Below, piece by piece: positions 9,045-19,003 of a stretch of DNA of 64,000 nt (the first letter of the stretch is position 1; every line of letters begins with the position of its first letter). The stretch covers positions 4,216,001 through 4,280,000 of the forward strand of contig NZ_CP090366.1 of NCBI RefSeq assembly GCF_021432085.1, written 5' to 3'. The notes beneath the pieces are model-generated. The model worked only from the letters and a program-made list of their open reading frames with translations. It did not search any database and had not been told where the DNA came from. Position numbers and translations under genes: made by a program. Origin of the DNA: Stutzerimonas kunmingensis. Its GTDB lineage: Bacteria; Pseudomonadota; Gammaproteobacteria; Pseudomonadales; Pseudomonadaceae.

Positions 9045-9853
9045 GCATGGCTGCAGCGCAAAGCCTAAACGCCGGCGGACCGACCGCCGGCACAGCCACG
9101 GACGCGCCGGTCATGCTCTCGGCGCGAGGTCTACGCAAGGAGTTCGGCGGCTTCGTCGCCGTCAACAACGTCGACCTGGACGTGCGCCATGCACAGATGC
9201 ACGCCCTGATCGGCCCCAATGGCGCCGGCAAGACCACAGTGTTCAACCTGCTGACCAAGTTCCTGCAGCCCACCAGCGGAACCATCCGCCTGCTCGACCA
9301 GGACATCACCCGCACCGACCCGGCCAAGGTGGCGCGCATGGGGCTGGTTCGCTCGTTCCAGATCTCGGCGGTATTCCCGCACCTTAGCGTGCTGGACAAC
9401 GTGCGCGTTGCCCTGCAGCGGCCGGGCGGGCTGGCCACGCAGTTCTGGCTGCCGATGCGCTCGCTCAACCGCCTCAACGAGCGCGCCATGCAGCTGATCG
9501 AGTCGGTCGGCCTGGCCGACAAGCGCAACGAGCTGGCGGCTGATCTCTCCTACGGTCGCAAACGCGTACTGGAGATCGCCACCACCCTGGCGCTGGAGCC
9601 CAAGGTACTGCTGCTGGACGAACCCATGGCCGGCATGGGCCACGAAGACGTGCACGTGGTGGCCGAGATCATCCGCGAGGTGGCCACCCAGCGCGCGGTG
9701 CTGATGGTCGAGCACAACCTTAAGGTGGTCGCTGACCTCTGCCATCAGGTGACCGTGCTGCAGCGCGGCGAAATCCTTACTTCCGGCGACTACCGCACGG
9801 TCAGCCAGGACGAGCGCGTGCGCGTGGCCTACATGGGGACCGACGATGACTGA
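9041..9853 (+). CDS. ABC transporter ATP-binding protein, LivG-like
   Basis: One of two nucleotide-binding subunits powering the importer. Walker A is GPNGAGKTT, the Q-loop lies in VRSFQISAVFPHLSV, the signature is LSYGRKRVLEIATTLALEP, Walker B is VLLLDEPMAGMG, and the switch His is in LMVEHNL. The signature has RK where LivG proteins usually have QQ, a minor deviation. GTG 9041 overlaps the stop of the preceding gene; ATG 9047 is the alternative. About 20 extra polar residues precede the ABC core compared with typical LivG. Confidence 0.9.
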   Translation: MSMAAAQSLNAGGPTAGTATDAPVMLSARGLRKEFGGFVAVNNVDLDVRHAQMHALIGPNGAGKTTVFNLLTKFLQPTSGTIRLLDQDITRTDPAKVARMGLVRSFQISAVFPHLSVLDNVRVALQRPGGLATQFWLPMRSLNRLNERAMQLIESVGLADKRNELAADLSYGRKRVLEIATTLALEPKVLLLDEPMAGMGHEDVHVVAEIIREVATQRAVLMVEHNLKVVADLCHQVTVLQRGEILTSGDYRTVSQDERVRVAYMGTDDD

Positions 9854-10550
9854 ACCCTTGCTCAGCGTGCGCGACCTCAACGCCTGGTATGGCGAAAGCC
9901 ATGCCCTGCACGGCATCGACCTCGACGTGCACCAGGGCGAGACGGTGACCCTGCTCGGCCGCAACGGCGTCGGCAAGACCACCGCGCTACGCTCGATCGT
10001 CGGCATCATCCGCAAGCGCAGCGGCAGCATCCGCTTCGACGGCAAGGACATGCTGCGCGTACCGCTGCACCGCACCGCTCGCCACGGCATCGGTTATGTA
10101 CCGGAAGAACGCGGCATCTTTTCCACACTGACGGTGGAGGAGAACCTCACCCTGCCGCCGGTGATCGCCAAGGGCGGCATGACCCTGGCCGAGATCTACC
10201 AGCTGTTCCCCAACCTCGAGGAACGCCGCAAGAGCCCCGGCACCAAGCTATCCGGTGGTGAGCAGCAGATGCTGGCGATGGCGCGCATCCTGCGCACCGG
10301 CGCCAAGCTGCTGCTGCTCGACGAACCCACCGAAGGCCTGGCGCCGGTGATCATCCAGCGCATCGGCGAGGTGCTGCAGACACTTAAGCAGCGCGGCATG
10401 ACCATCCTGCTGGTGGAACAGAACTTCCGCTTCGCCAGCAAGGTGGCCGACCGCTTCTATGTAGTCGATCACGGCAAGGTCATCGATTCGTTCGACGTCG
10501 CCGATCTGCCCGGCCGCATGACCATGCTCAACGAAGCCCTGGGGGTCTGA
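9846..10550 (+). CDS. ABC transporter ATP-binding protein, LivF-like
   Basis: Second nucleotide-binding subunit, 234 residues, the normal LivF length. Walker A is GRNGVGKTT, followed by GYVPEERGIFSTLTVEENL typical of LivF, signature LSGGEQQMLAMARIL, Walker B LLLLDEPTEGLAP and switch His region ILLVEQNFRF (Gln-Asn in place of His, as is common in LivF). It overlaps the preceding gene by eight bases, indicating translational coupling. Pairs with the LivG-like subunit as a heterodimer. Confidence 0.92.
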   Translation: MTEPLLSVRDLNAWYGESHALHGIDLDVHQGETVTLLGRNGVGKTTALRSIVGIIRKRSGSIRFDGKDMLRVPLHRTARHGIGYVPEERGIFSTLTVEENLTLPPVIAKGGMTLAEIYQLFPNLEERRKSPGTKLSGGEQQMLAMARILRTGAKLLLLDEPTEGLAPVIIQRIGEVLQTLKQRGMTILLVEQNFRFASKVADRFYVVDHGKVIDSFDVADLPGRMTMLNEALGV

Positions 10551-11437
10551 TGACGACGATTTTCGATGTGCCGATCCAGGCGTTCCTCGGCCAGCTCTTG
10601 ATCGGCCTGATCAACGGCTCGTTCTACGCCATGCTCAGCCTGGGCCTGGCGATCATCTTCGGCATGCTGAAGATCATCAACTTCGCCCACGGCGCGCAAT
10701 ACATGATCGGCGCCTTCGCCGGCTATCTGCTGCTGGCGACCCTCGGCATCGGCTACTGGCCGGCGCTGATCCTCGCGCCGATCATCGTCGGCCTGTGCAG
10801 CGCGGTGATCGAGCGCCTCGCGCTATCGCGGCTATACAACCTCGACCACCTCTACAGCCTGCTCTTCACCTTCGGCCTGGCGCTCGCCCTGGAAGGCGCG
10901 TTTCGCTACTTCTATGGCTCCTCCGGGCAGCCCTACGCCGTGCCGAAAGAACTGGCCGGTGGCTACAACCTGGGCTTCATGTTCCTCCCCAAGTACCGCG
11001 CCTGGGTCGTGCTGGCCTCCCTGGTGATCTGCATCGCCAGCTGGCTGCTGATTGAGAAGACCAAGCTCGGCGCCTACCTGCGTGCCGCCACGGAAAACCC
11101 GACGCTGGTGCGCACCTTCGGCATCAACGTGCCGCTGCTGCTGACCTTCACCTACGGCATGGGCGCAGCGCTGGCCGGCCTGGCCGGCATGCTCGCCGCG
11201 CCGATCTACCAGGTCAGCCCGCTGATGGGCTCGAACCTGATCATCGTGGTGTTCGCGGTGGTGGTGGTCGGCGGCATGGGCTCGATTCTCGGCGCCATCA
11301 TCACCGGCTACATGCTCGGCATCCTCGAGGGGCTGACCAAGGTGTTCTATCCGGAGGCTTCCAACATCGTGATCTTCGTGATCATGGCGATCGTACTGCT
11401 GGTGCGCCCGGCCGGCCTGATGGGGAGGGACGCCTGA
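10550..11437 (+). CDS. ABC transporter permease, LivH-like
   Basis: Inner-membrane permease of 295 residues, BPD_transp_2 family. It has about eight hydrophobic segments, beginning with LINGSFYAMLSLGLAIIFGMLKIINFAHGAQYM, the conserved LivH N-terminal block, of which NFAHG is the core. The cytoplasmic EAA-like contact region is in KLGAYLRAATENPTLVRTFG. Its start overlaps the LivF-like stop by one base and its stop overlaps the next start, so the five genes form one transcription unit. Confidence 0.92.
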   Translation: MTTIFDVPIQAFLGQLLIGLINGSFYAMLSLGLAIIFGMLKIINFAHGAQYMIGAFAGYLLLATLGIGYWPALILAPIIVGLCSAVIERLALSRLYNLDHLYSLLFTFGLALALEGAFRYFYGSSGQPYAVPKELAGGYNLGFMFLPKYRAWVVLASLVICIASWLLIEKTKLGAYLRAATENPTLVRTFGINVPLLLTFTYGMGAALAGLAGMLAAPIYQVSPLMGSNLIIVVFAVVVVGGMGSILGAIITGYMLGILEGLTKVFYPEASNIVIFVIMAIVLLVRPAGLMGRDA

Positions 11438-12423
11438 TGAACAGCCAGGTGAACGTCACGCCGACCACCAAACGCCCGCTGCTGCGCCTGGAGACCGTGC
11501 TGATCCTGATCGGCGTGGTCGCGCTGGCGCTGGCACCGTTCTACTTCTACCCGATCTTCCTGATGAAGGTGCTGTGCTTCGCCCTCTTCGCCTGCGCCTT
11601 CAACCTGCTGCTCGGCTACACCGGCATCCTCTCCTTCGGCCACGCGGCGTTCTTTGGCGGTGCGGCGTATTTCACCGCCCACGCGGTCAAGGAGTGGGGA
11701 TTACCGCCGGAGCTGGGCATTCTCATCGGCGTTGCCGGCGCGGCGTTTCTCGGGTTGATCATCGGCTTTCTGGCGATCCGCCGGCAGGGCATCTACTCGA
11801 CGATGATCACCCTGGCGCTGTCGCAGATGTTCTTTTTCTTCTGCCTGCAGGCACCCTTCACCCACGGTGAAGACGGCATTCAGAACGTTCCACGTGGGCA
11901 CCTGCTCGGCTTCATCGATCTGCAGGAGCCGCTGTACATGTACTTCTTCGTGCTGTCGGTGTTCCTCGCCGGGATGCTGCTGATCTGGCGCGTGATCAAC
12001 TCGCCGTACGGCATGATCCTGCGCTCGATCCGCGAGAACGAGAACCGCGCCATTTCCCTGGGCTATTCGGTGTCGCGCTACAAGCTCGGCGCCTTCGTCA
12101 TGTCCGCCGCGCTGGCCGGGCTGGCTGGCGGGCTGAAGGCACTGGTGTTCCAGTTCGCCACGCTGACCGATGTCAGCTGGCAGATGTCCGGGGAGGTGGT
12201 GCTGATGACCTTGCTCGGCGGCATTGGCACGCTGGTCGGCCCGGTTTTTGGCGCGGCGCTGGTGACCACGCTGGGCAATTACTTCGCCACATCGGAGCTA
12301 CCGGTGACGCTGGTCACCGGCATCATCTTCATGGTCTGCGTACTGGTGTTCCGGCGCGGGATGATCGGCGAACTCTATGCCTCGCGGCTGGGCAAGAAGC
12401 TGGAGCGGCGTGCCGAGGACTGA
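11437..12423 (+). CDS. ABC transporter permease, LivM-like
   Basis: Second permease subunit, 328 residues, with about ten membrane segments. The LivM block LLGYTGILSFGHAAFFGG and the coupling-helix region SPYGMILRSIRENENRA are clear. It closes the importer operon and is convergent with the parA-like gene, whose stop lies only five bases further on; no hairpin is visible between them. Confidence 0.92.
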   Translation: MNSQVNVTPTTKRPLLRLETVLILIGVVALALAPFYFYPIFLMKVLCFALFACAFNLLLGYTGILSFGHAAFFGGAAYFTAHAVKEWGLPPELGILIGVAGAAFLGLIIGFLAIRRQGIYSTMITLALSQMFFFFCLQAPFTHGEDGIQNVPRGHLLGFIDLQEPLYMYFFVLSVFLAGMLLIWRVINSPYGMILRSIRENENRAISLGYSVSRYKLGAFVMSAALAGLAGGLKALVFQFATLTDVSWQMSGEVVLMTLLGGIGTLVGPVFGAALVTTLGNYFATSELPVTLVTGIIFMVCVLVFRRGMIGELYASRLGKKLERRAED

Positions 12424-12428
12424 CGTTC

Positions 12429-13202
12429 TCAGCCGGCGGACTCGAGCAGCTCGTGCAGTTCGACGAACTGCTGGCTCAGCTTGTGCCGCGGGTCCAGGTA
12501 AACCAGCGGCGTGCAGGCCTGGTGCGACTCGCGCATCTTCACCGAACTCATCAGGTAGACCGGTAGCACCGGAAGACCCTCGCTCAGCAGTTCATCGATC
12601 ATTTGCTGCGGCAGCGCGGCACGCGGCTGGAACTGATTGACCACGATGCCCTCGACCTCGAGCGTATCGTTGTGGTCTTCCTTCATCTCCTCGATCTCGT
12701 CGAGCAGGCTGTACAGCGCCTGGCGGGAAAAGCTGTCGCAGTCGAAGGGGATCAGGCAGCGATCAGCTGCGATAAGCGCAGAGACCGTATAAAAATTCAG
12801 CGCCGGCGGGGTGTCGAGGTAAATCCGGTCATAGTCCTCGGCAAGACCGTCGAGCAATTTTCGCAGCTTGTTGATCTTGTGCTTGGCCTCCAGCTTGGGC
12901 TGCAGGTCGGCCAGCTCTGCCGTCGCGCTGATCAAATGCAGATTGTCGAAGGCCGTTTCTAGAATGGGCGGGCGCGCCTTCTTGCCAGCGGTACCGCCGG
13001 CGAGAATCTGCTTGAAGAAATCGGCGATGCCGGTGGGAATGTCATCGCCGGTCAGCCCGGTCAGGTAATGCGTGGAGTTTGCCTGGGCGTCCAGATCCAC
13101 CAGCAGCGTGCGGTAGCCTTGCGATGCACTGACCGCTGCCAGGTTGCAGGCGATGCTCGACTTGCCGACACCGCCCTTCTGATTGAACACGACCCTGCGC
13201 AT
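12429..13202 (-). CDS. Orphan ParA/Soj-family ATPase
   Basis: Deviant Walker ATPase of 257 residues. The P-loop [11 protein letters not shown] carries the signature ParA lysine (KGGVGKS), the A' motif [12 protein letters not shown] follows, and Walker B-like YLDTPPAL is present. No parB-like gene and no parS-like repeats are visible nearby, so it is not the chromosomal parAB. Such orphan ParAs may position cellular cargo or act as stand-alone partition-like ATPases; the cargo is unknown. It lies next to thyA and lgt in the same orientation, but a gap of about 88 bases separates it from thyA. Confidence 0.85.
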   Translation of the reverse strand: MRRVVFNQKGGVGKSSIACNLAAVSASQGYRTLLVDLDAQANSTHYLTGLTGDDIPTGIADFFKQILAGGTAGKKARPPILETAFDNLHLISATAELADLQPKLEAKHKINKLRKLLDGLAEDYDRIYLDTPPALNFYTVSALIAADRCLIPFDCDSFSRQALYSLLDEIEEMKEDHNDTLEVEGIVVNQFQPRAALPQQMIDELLSEGLPVLPVYLMSSVKMRESHQACTPLVYLDPRHKLSQQFVELHELLESAG

Positions 13203-13290
13203 GACTTGCCTCCCAAAATGTACCTGAGCGGTCGAGTCTATACGGCAAATGTGTCGCTCAGGTTATCCGCAACGGCAAACCCGACCAAAG

Positions 13291-14085
13291 TCAGACGGCA
13301 ACGGGTGCCTTGATGTGCGGATGCGCTTCGTAGCCAACCAGCTCGAAGTCCTCGAAGCGGAAGGCGAACAGGTCCTTCACGTCCGGATTGAGCTTCATGG
13401 TCGGCAGCGGCAACGGCTCGCGGGTCAGCTGCAGGTCGGCCTGCTCCAGGTGATTGGCGTACAGGTGACAGTCGCCGCCGCTCCAGATGAACTCCCCCGG
13501 TTGCAGGTCGCAGACCTGCGCCACCATCAGCGTCAGCAGCGCATAGCTTGCGATGTTGAACGGCACGCCGAGGAAAATATCCGCCGAGCGCTGGTACAGC
13601 TGGCAGCTGAGCTTGCCGTCGGCGACGTAGAACTGGAACAGCGCGTGGCACGGCGGCAACGCCATCTGCTCGACCAGCGCCGGGTTCCAGGCCGAAACGA
13701 TCAGGCGGCGCGAATCCGGATTCTTCTTGATCATCGCCAGCAGATTGGCGATCTGATCGATCGATTCACCGTTTGGCGCCGGCCACGAGCGCCACTGGTA
13801 GCCGTACACCGGCCCCAGCTCACCATTCTCGTCGGCCCACTCATCCCAGATGCGCACGCCATTCTCTTTCAGGTACTTGATGTTGGTGTCGCCCTGAAGG
13901 AACCACAGCAGCTCGTGGATGATGGACTTGAGGTGGCACTTCTTGGTGGTGACCAGCGGAAAGCCTTCGGCCAGATCGAAACGCATCTGATGGCCGAACA
14001 CGCTGTAGGTGCCAGTGCCGGTACGGTCGCTCTTGAAGGTGCCGTGTTCGCGCACGTGGCGCATCAGGTCGAGGTACTGTTTCAT
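13291..14085 (-). CDS. thyA: Thymidylate synthase
   Basis: Cytoplasmic enzyme that methylates dUMP to dTMP using 5,10-methylenetetrahydrofolate. Length 264 equals the E. coli enzyme. The catalytic Cys lies in [13 protein letters not shown] (position 146 in the E. coli numbering), followed by [19 protein letters not shown], which holds the dUMP-binding Arg and Asp residues. The N-terminal [12 protein letters not shown] phosphate loop and the C-terminal alanine/valine tail are intact. It lies about 105 bases downstream of lgt on the same strand, the common Gammaproteobacterial lgt-thyA order. Confidence 0.97.
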   Translation of the reverse strand: MKQYLDLMRHVREHGTFKSDRTGTGTYSVFGHQMRFDLAEGFPLVTTKKCHLKSIIHELLWFLQGDTNIKYLKENGVRIWDEWADENGELGPVYGYQWRSWPAPNGESIDQIANLLAMIKKNPDSRRLIVSAWNPALVEQMALPPCHALFQFYVADGKLSCQLYQRSADIFLGVPFNIASYALLTLMVAQVCDLQPGEFIWSGGDCHLYANHLEQADLQLTREPLPLPTMKLNPDVKDLFAFRFEDFELVGYEAHPHIKAPVAV

Positions 14086-14190
14086 CGATTGACTCGAAGC
14101 AGGCGCCGAAGCGCGGTGAAAAGGCTGCGCGAATAGTAAAAGGCCTGCGCCCCGCTTGTCGCCCTTATGGCGACAGGCAGGGCAACGGAA

Positions 14191-14991
14191 TCAGGCCGGA
14201 GCCCGGCCGGCGGCGCGGCGATAGGCCCAGGCGATCATCCCGGCGCCGAGCAGCACCATTGGCACGCAGAGCAGCTGGCCCATGGTCAGCCAGCCGAACG
14301 CCAGGTAGCCCAGCTGTGCATCCGGCACACGGACGAACTCGACGATGAAGCGGAAGATGCCGTAGCACACCGCGAACAGTCCGGAGACCGCCATGGTCGG
14401 CCGCGGCTTGCGCGAATAGAACCAGAGGATCAGGAACAGCGCGACGCCCTCCAGGGCGAACTGATAGAGCTGCGACGGGTGCCGCGCCAGTTGCTGCGGG
14501 TCGGTCGGGAAGACCATCGCCCAGGGCACATCGGTGGCCTTGCCCCACAGCTCGGCGTTGATGAAGTTGCCGATTCGTCCGGCGCCCAGACCGATCGGCA
14601 CGAACGGCGCGATGAAGTCCATCAGCTCGAAGAAGCTCTTGCCGTTGCGCCGGGCGAAGATCCAGCTGCACAGCAGCACGCCGATCAGGCCGCCGTGGAA
14701 GGACATGCCGCCCTTCCACACCTGCAGGATCAGGCTCGGCTGGTTGATGTAGGCGGCCAGGTCATAGAACAGCACATAACCCAGACGGCCACCGACGATC
14801 ACCCCCATGGCCACCCAGAACACCAGGTCGGAGAGCTTGTCCTTCGGCCACTCGGGTGCGAAGCGCTGCACCCGCAGCGAAGCCAGCCACCAGGCGCCGC
14901 CGATGCCGATCAGGTACATCAGGCCGTACCAGTGAATCTGCAAGGGGCCGATGGCGACGGCCACCGGATCGATCTGCGGATAGGGCAGCAT
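14191..14991 (-). CDS. lgt: Prolipoprotein diacylglyceryl transferase
   Basis: Inner-membrane enzyme that transfers diacylglycerol from phosphatidylglycerol to the lipobox cysteine of prolipoproteins, the first step of lipoprotein maturation. The Lgt signature [15 protein letters not shown] is present, with the essential Arg, Asn and Glu. The essential His lies in [13 protein letters not shown]. Seven hydrophobic segments and length 266 are normal. It is encoded ten bases downstream of the TauE-like gene on the same strand. Its substrates in this window would include the three lipoproteins at 49.4-51.2 kb. Confidence 0.97.
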   Translation of the reverse strand: MLPYPQIDPVAVAIGPLQIHWYGLMYLIGIGGAWWLASLRVQRFAPEWPKDKLSDLVFWVAMGVIVGGRLGYVLFYDLAAYINQPSLILQVWKGGMSFHGGLIGVLLCSWIFARRNGKSFFELMDFIAPFVPIGLGAGRIGNFINAELWGKATDVPWAMVFPTDPQQLARHPSQLYQFALEGVALFLILWFYSRKPRPTMAVSGLFAVCYGIFRFIVEFVRVPDAQLGYLAFGWLTMGQLLCVPMVLLGAGMIAWAYRRAAGRAPA

Positions 14992-15001
14992 CCGTTACTC
15001 C

Positions 15002-15784
15002 TCAAACCAGAAAATTGATGCCGACGCTCAGCAGCAGTAGAGCGAACAGCCGTTTCAGAACCTTGGCCGACAGACGATGCGCCAGTTTCGCACCCAGTCT
15101 GGCGAAAAACATGCTGGTTGCCGCGATGCCGAGCATGGCCGGCAGATAGACGAAACCCAGACTCCAGTCGGGCAGTTGCGTCTCGTGCCAGCCGACCACC
15201 ATGAAACTCAGCGCCCCGGCGATGGCGATCGGCAGGCCGCACGCCGCGGACGTCGCCACCGCCTGCTGCATCGGCACGCTGCGCCAGGTCAGATAGGGCA
15301 CAGACAGCGAGCCGCCGCCGATGCCGAAAATCGCCGACGCCCAGCCGATCACCACGCCCACCAGCGACAGCTCGGGCCGTCCCGGCGCCTGGCCGGTGGC
15401 CTTGGGCCGCAGGTCGAACCCCATTTGCACCGCCATTGCCAGGGCGAACACACCGATGATCTTCTGCAGCATCGGCCCCTGGATCGCCGCGGCAGTCAGG
15501 CTGCCCAGGGCGGCGCCAAGGAGGATGCCAAAGGTCATCCACAGCACCATCGGCCAGCGCACCGCACCCTTGCGGTGATGGGTGAGAATGGAATTGACCG
15601 AGGTGAAGACGATGGTAGCCAAGGACGTACCGACGGCCAGATGGGTGAGGATTTCCTGAGAAAATCCCTGGGCGCTGAAACTGAATACCAGCACCGGCAC
15701 GATGATCAGCCCGCCGCCCACGCCGAACAGCCCGGCCAGCACACCAGCGAAGCCGCCCAGCAGCAGATACAGCAGAAACTCCAT
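15002..15784 (-). CDS. TauE/SafE-family sulfite/organosulfonate exporter-type membrane protein
   Basis: Multi-pass membrane protein of 260 residues with about eight hydrophobic segments. The two-fold repeat signature of TauE/SafE is visible as AGLFGVGGGLIIVPVL near the N-terminus and SAIFGIGGGSLSVPYL in the second half. The family contains sulfite, sulfoacetate and related anion exporters, so substrate is unassigned. ATG 15784 starts the membrane domain directly; a longer frame to 16048 adds 88 residues of arginine-rich sequence and is rejected. It is the first gene of a tauE-lgt unit, divergent from the NRDE gene. Confidence 0.88.
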   Translation of the reverse strand: MEFLLYLLLGGFAGVLAGLFGVGGGLIIVPVLVFSFSAQGFSQEILTHLAVGTSLATIVFTSVNSILTHHRKGAVRWPMVLWMTFGILLGAALGSLTAAAIQGPMLQKIIGVFALAMAVQMGFDLRPKATGQAPGRPELSLVGVVIGWASAIFGIGGGSLSVPYLTWRSVPMQQAVATSAACGLPIAIAGALSFMVVGWHETQLPDWSLGFVYLPAMLGIAATSMFFARLGAKLAHRLSAKVLKRLFALLLLSVGINFLV

Positions 15785-15930
15785 GCGCCCCGTCCCGGCG
15801 AAACAAAGCGGCATGTTAGCGGAAAATGCGCCCGCCCCGCGCGCCGACGTTGAGCGTGAAAAACCCGGCGGTGGCTCATACGCCGGCCGCGCCTGTACTC
15901 TTGGCGGTCCGGACATAGTTTGGCTTTCCC

Positions 15931-16686
15931 ATGTGCCTGATCGTTTTCGCCTGGCGCCCCGGCCACACCCAACCGCTGGTGGTAGCCGCCAACCGCGACG
16001 AGTTCCACGCCCGCCCGAGCCTGCCGCTGGGGCACTGGGAGGATGCACCCTGGATCGTCGGCGGGCGCGACCTGCAGGCAGGCGGCACCTGGATGGGCGT
16101 CACCACCGGCGGACGCTTCGCCGCACTGACCAACATTCGCACACCCGGCCAGGTGATCGGCCCACGTTCGCGCGGCGAGCTGCCGGAACAGTACCTGCGC
16201 GGAAACTTGCCGCCGGCCGACTACCTCGCCGAGCTGGCCGGCCGCCGCGCCGACTACGCCGGCTTCAACCTGCTGGTCGGCGATCGGCAGGCACTCTGGC
16301 ACCTGAACTCACACCGCGGTGAGGCGACGGAGTTGCAGCCCGGAATCTACGGTCTGTCCAACGCCGGCCTCGACACGCCCTGGCCCAAGCTGAGAAAAGC
16401 CCGCGCAGCACTGGCGACCAACCTCGACCCGGCGACTCCCGAGAACCTGCTCGCCCTGCTGGCGGACCCAAGCCCAGCGGCCGAGCATGAACTGCCGCAG
16501 ACCGGCGTGCCGCTGGAATGGGAAAGGCGGCTGTCGAGCATCTTCATCGCCAGTCCGGAGTACGGCACGCGCGCCAGCACAGCGCTGATCCGTCATGCCG
16601 ACGGAGCGCTGGACATCCTGGAGCGTAGTTTCGGCCCGGACGGCCCAGTGGGCGAGGTGCGCTACCGCCACCCGCCAACGAGCTGA
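15931..16686 (+). CDS. NRDE (TANGO2-type) family protein
   Basis: Protein of 251 residues starting MCLIVFAWR, the invariant Met-Cys N-terminus of the TANGO2/NRDE family. The family-naming motif AANRDEFHARPS is at about residues 18-30. The Ntn-hydrolase-like fold and N-terminal cysteine suggest an amidohydrolase-type activity, and the human relative TANGO2 has been linked to lipid and haem metabolism; no reaction is established here. It converges on ptsP with an 19-base gap. Confidence 0.85.
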   Translation: MCLIVFAWRPGHTQPLVVAANRDEFHARPSLPLGHWEDAPWIVGGRDLQAGGTWMGVTTGGRFAALTNIRTPGQVIGPRSRGELPEQYLRGNLPPADYLAELAGRRADYAGFNLLVGDRQALWHLNSHRGEATELQPGIYGLSNAGLDTPWPKLRKARAALATNLDPATPENLLALLADPSPAAEHELPQTGVPLEWERRLSSIFIASPEYGTRASTALIRHADGALDILERSFGPDGPVGEVRYRHPPTS

Positions 16687-16705
16687 TTGGCGAGCGGCGG
16701 ATTGC

Positions 16706-18979
16706 TCAGACGGCGGCGGACGGGTTGATCAGCTTGCTCAGGCCGAGGTTGCGCAAGGTCAGCTGGACCGTGCTGTGGATGACCTGCGGGCTGTCCAGCA
16801 GCATGACCCGCGCCAGCAGCTGCTGAGCCGTATCCATGCTGATCTGACGCAGCAGCCATTTCACCTTGGGCAGGTTGGTAGCGTTCATCGACAGGCTGTC
16901 GAAGCCCATCGCCAGCAACAGCATGGCCGCCGCCGGGTCGCCCGCCATCTCGCCGCAGATGCTCACCGGCTTGCCCTCGCCATGGGCTTCCTTGACCACA
17001 CGCTGCAGCGCTTCGAGCACCGCCGGATGCAGATAGTCGTAGAGATCGGCGACCCGCGGATTATTGCGATCCACCGCCAGCAGGTACTGCGTGAGGTCGT
17101 TCGAGCCGACCGAGATGAAGTCCACCATGCGCGCCAGTTCGCGCGTCAGGTAGACCGCCGCCGGCACTTCGATCATGACGCCGACCGGCGGCATGATCAC
17201 GTCCAGCCCCTCGTCGCGCACCTCGCACCAGGCACGGTGAATCAGATGCAGCGCCTCTTCCAGTTCGCGGATGCCGGAAATCATCGGCAAGAGGATGCGC
17301 AGGTTGTTCAGCCCGGCGCTGGCCTTGAGCATGGCGCGGGTCTGCAGCAGGAAGATCTCGGGGTGGTCGAGGGTGACGCGGATACCGCGCCAGCCGAGGA
17401 ACGGGTTTTCTTCCTTGATCGGGAAGTACGGCAGGCACTTGTCGCCGCCGATGTCGAGGCTGCGCATGGTTACCGGCAGCGGATGGAAGGCTTCCAGCTG
17501 CTCGCGGTAGATCGCCATCTGCTCCTTCTCGCTTGGGAAGCGCTCCTTGATCATGAACGGCACTTCGGTGCGATACAGGCCGACGCCCTCGGCGCCGCGC
17601 TCCTGCGCGCGCACCACATCGGCGAGCAGGCCGGTATTCACCCACAGCGGAATGCGATGACCGTCGGTGGTCTCGCACGGCAGCTCGCGCAGCACGTCGA
17701 GCCCGGCGGAGAGCTGGCGCTCCTGCTCGGCCAGCACTTCATACTGCTCGCGCAGGACCTTGCCCGGATTGGTGATGATCTCGCCGCGATAGCCGTCGAT
17801 GATCAGCTCGATGCCGTCGACCTTGGAATAAGGCAGGTCGACCGCGCCCATCACCGTCGGAATGCCCATGGCACGGGCGAGAATGGCGACGTGGGAGTTG
17901 CTCGAGCCGAGCACCGAAACCATGCCCACCAGCTTGCCCTCTGGCACCTCGCCGAGCATCGCCGGCGAGAGCTCCTCACTGACCAGAATGGTCTTGTCGG
18001 GATAGGTCAGCGTCTGCTGACGCGCCTCCTGCAGGTAGGAAAGCAGGCGCCGGCCGATGTCTTTGACGTCCGATGCTCGCTCGCGCAGGTAGGCGTCGTC
18101 CATCATCTCGAAGCGCCGCACGTGCTCGCTGACCACCTGGCGCAGCGCGCCCTGCGCCCACTGGCCGGTACGGATGACCTTGGTCACTTCGCCGCCCAGG
18201 GCGGAGTCGTCGAGCATCATCAGGTACACATCGAACAGCGCGCGCTCTTCCTTGCGCATCTGCGTGGCGAGCTTTTCCGAGAGAGTGCGCATGTCGGCGC
18301 GCACGGCCTCCAGCGCAGCTTCGAAGAGCGTCAGCTCGGCATCGATGTTGTCGATGTTCTTGTCCGGCACCACATCCAGATCAGCCGGCGGCAGCACCAC
18401 CACGGCGGTTCCGACGCCGGCGCCTGGCGCGCCCGGAATGCCGATGAAGCGGGTTTCCTGGATGCCCTTGCCTTGCCGGCCAAGCCCGCGGATCGAACCG
18501 GTCGCCTCGGCATGGGCGATAACACCGGCAAGCTGCGCGCTCATGGTGACGAGGAACGCTTCTTCACCTTCGTCGAACTGGCGGCGTTCCTTCTGCTGGA
18601 TAACCAGTACGCCCATCACCCGACGGTGGTGGATGATCGGCGCACCGAGAAAGGAGGCATAGCGTTCCTCGCCGGTTTCGGCGAAGTAGCGATAGCGTGG
18701 GTGTTCGGAGGCGTGTTCGAGGTTGAGCGGCTCTTCGCGGGTGCCGACCAGGCCGACCAGGCCTTCGTTGGGCGCCATGCTGACCTTGCCGATGGCGCGC
18801 TTGTTGAGGCCTTCGGTGGCCATCAGGACGAAGCGTTCGGTTTCCGGATCGAGCAGATAGACCGAGCAGACCTGGCTACCCATGGCCTCCCTGACTCTCA
18901 GCACGATGATGCCCAACGCCGCCTTGAGGTCCTTGGCGGCATTCACTTCCTGGACAATCTTGCGCAGCGTGCCGAGCAT
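16706..18979 (-). CDS. ptsP: Phosphoenolpyruvate-protein phosphotransferase PtsP (EI-Ntr)
   Basis: First enzyme of the nitrogen-type PTS, autophosphorylated from PEP and passing phosphate to NPr (PtsO). Residues 1-165 form a GAF domain. The EI core follows, with the catalytic His in SSNSHVAILARAMGIP, PEP-binding region RSLDIGGDKCLPYF, and the catalytic Cys region VSICGEMAGDP. Length 757 is normal. It lies 24 bases downstream of rppH on the same strand, the conserved rppH-ptsP pair. In pseudomonads PtsP influences nitrogen/carbon balance, polyhydroxyalkanoate accumulation and virulence factors. Confidence 0.97.
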   Translation of the reverse strand: MLGTLRKIVQEVNAAKDLKAALGIIVLRVREAMGSQVCSVYLLDPETERFVLMATEGLNKRAIGKVSMAPNEGLVGLVGTREEPLNLEHASEHPRYRYFAETGEERYASFLGAPIIHHRRVMGVLVIQQKERRQFDEGEEAFLVTMSAQLAGVIAHAEATGSIRGLGRQGKGIQETRFIGIPGAPGAGVGTAVVVLPPADLDVVPDKNIDNIDAELTLFEAALEAVRADMRTLSEKLATQMRKEERALFDVYLMMLDDSALGGEVTKVIRTGQWAQGALRQVVSEHVRRFEMMDDAYLRERASDVKDIGRRLLSYLQEARQQTLTYPDKTILVSEELSPAMLGEVPEGKLVGMVSVLGSSNSHVAILARAMGIPTVMGAVDLPYSKVDGIELIIDGYRGEIITNPGKVLREQYEVLAEQERQLSAGLDVLRELPCETTDGHRIPLWVNTGLLADVVRAQERGAEGVGLYRTEVPFMIKERFPSEKEQMAIYREQLEAFHPLPVTMRSLDIGGDKCLPYFPIKEENPFLGWRGIRVTLDHPEIFLLQTRAMLKASAGLNNLRILLPMISGIRELEEALHLIHRAWCEVRDEGLDVIMPPVGVMIEVPAAVYLTRELARMVDFISVGSNDLTQYLLAVDRNNPRVADLYDYLHPAVLEALQRVVKEAHGEGKPVSICGEMAGDPAAAMLLLAMGFDSLSMNATNLPKVKWLLRQISMDTAQQLLARVMLLDSPQVIHSTVQLTLRNLGLSKLINPSAAV

Positions 18980-19003
18980 GCTCAGAGGCTTTCTCCCCGA
19001 ATC

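Noticed and set aside
15785..16048. N-terminal extension of the TauE-like gene by 88 codons
   Set aside because: The extension is Arg/Pro/Ala-rich and overlaps the divergent NRDE gene; the membrane domain begins at ATG 15784.
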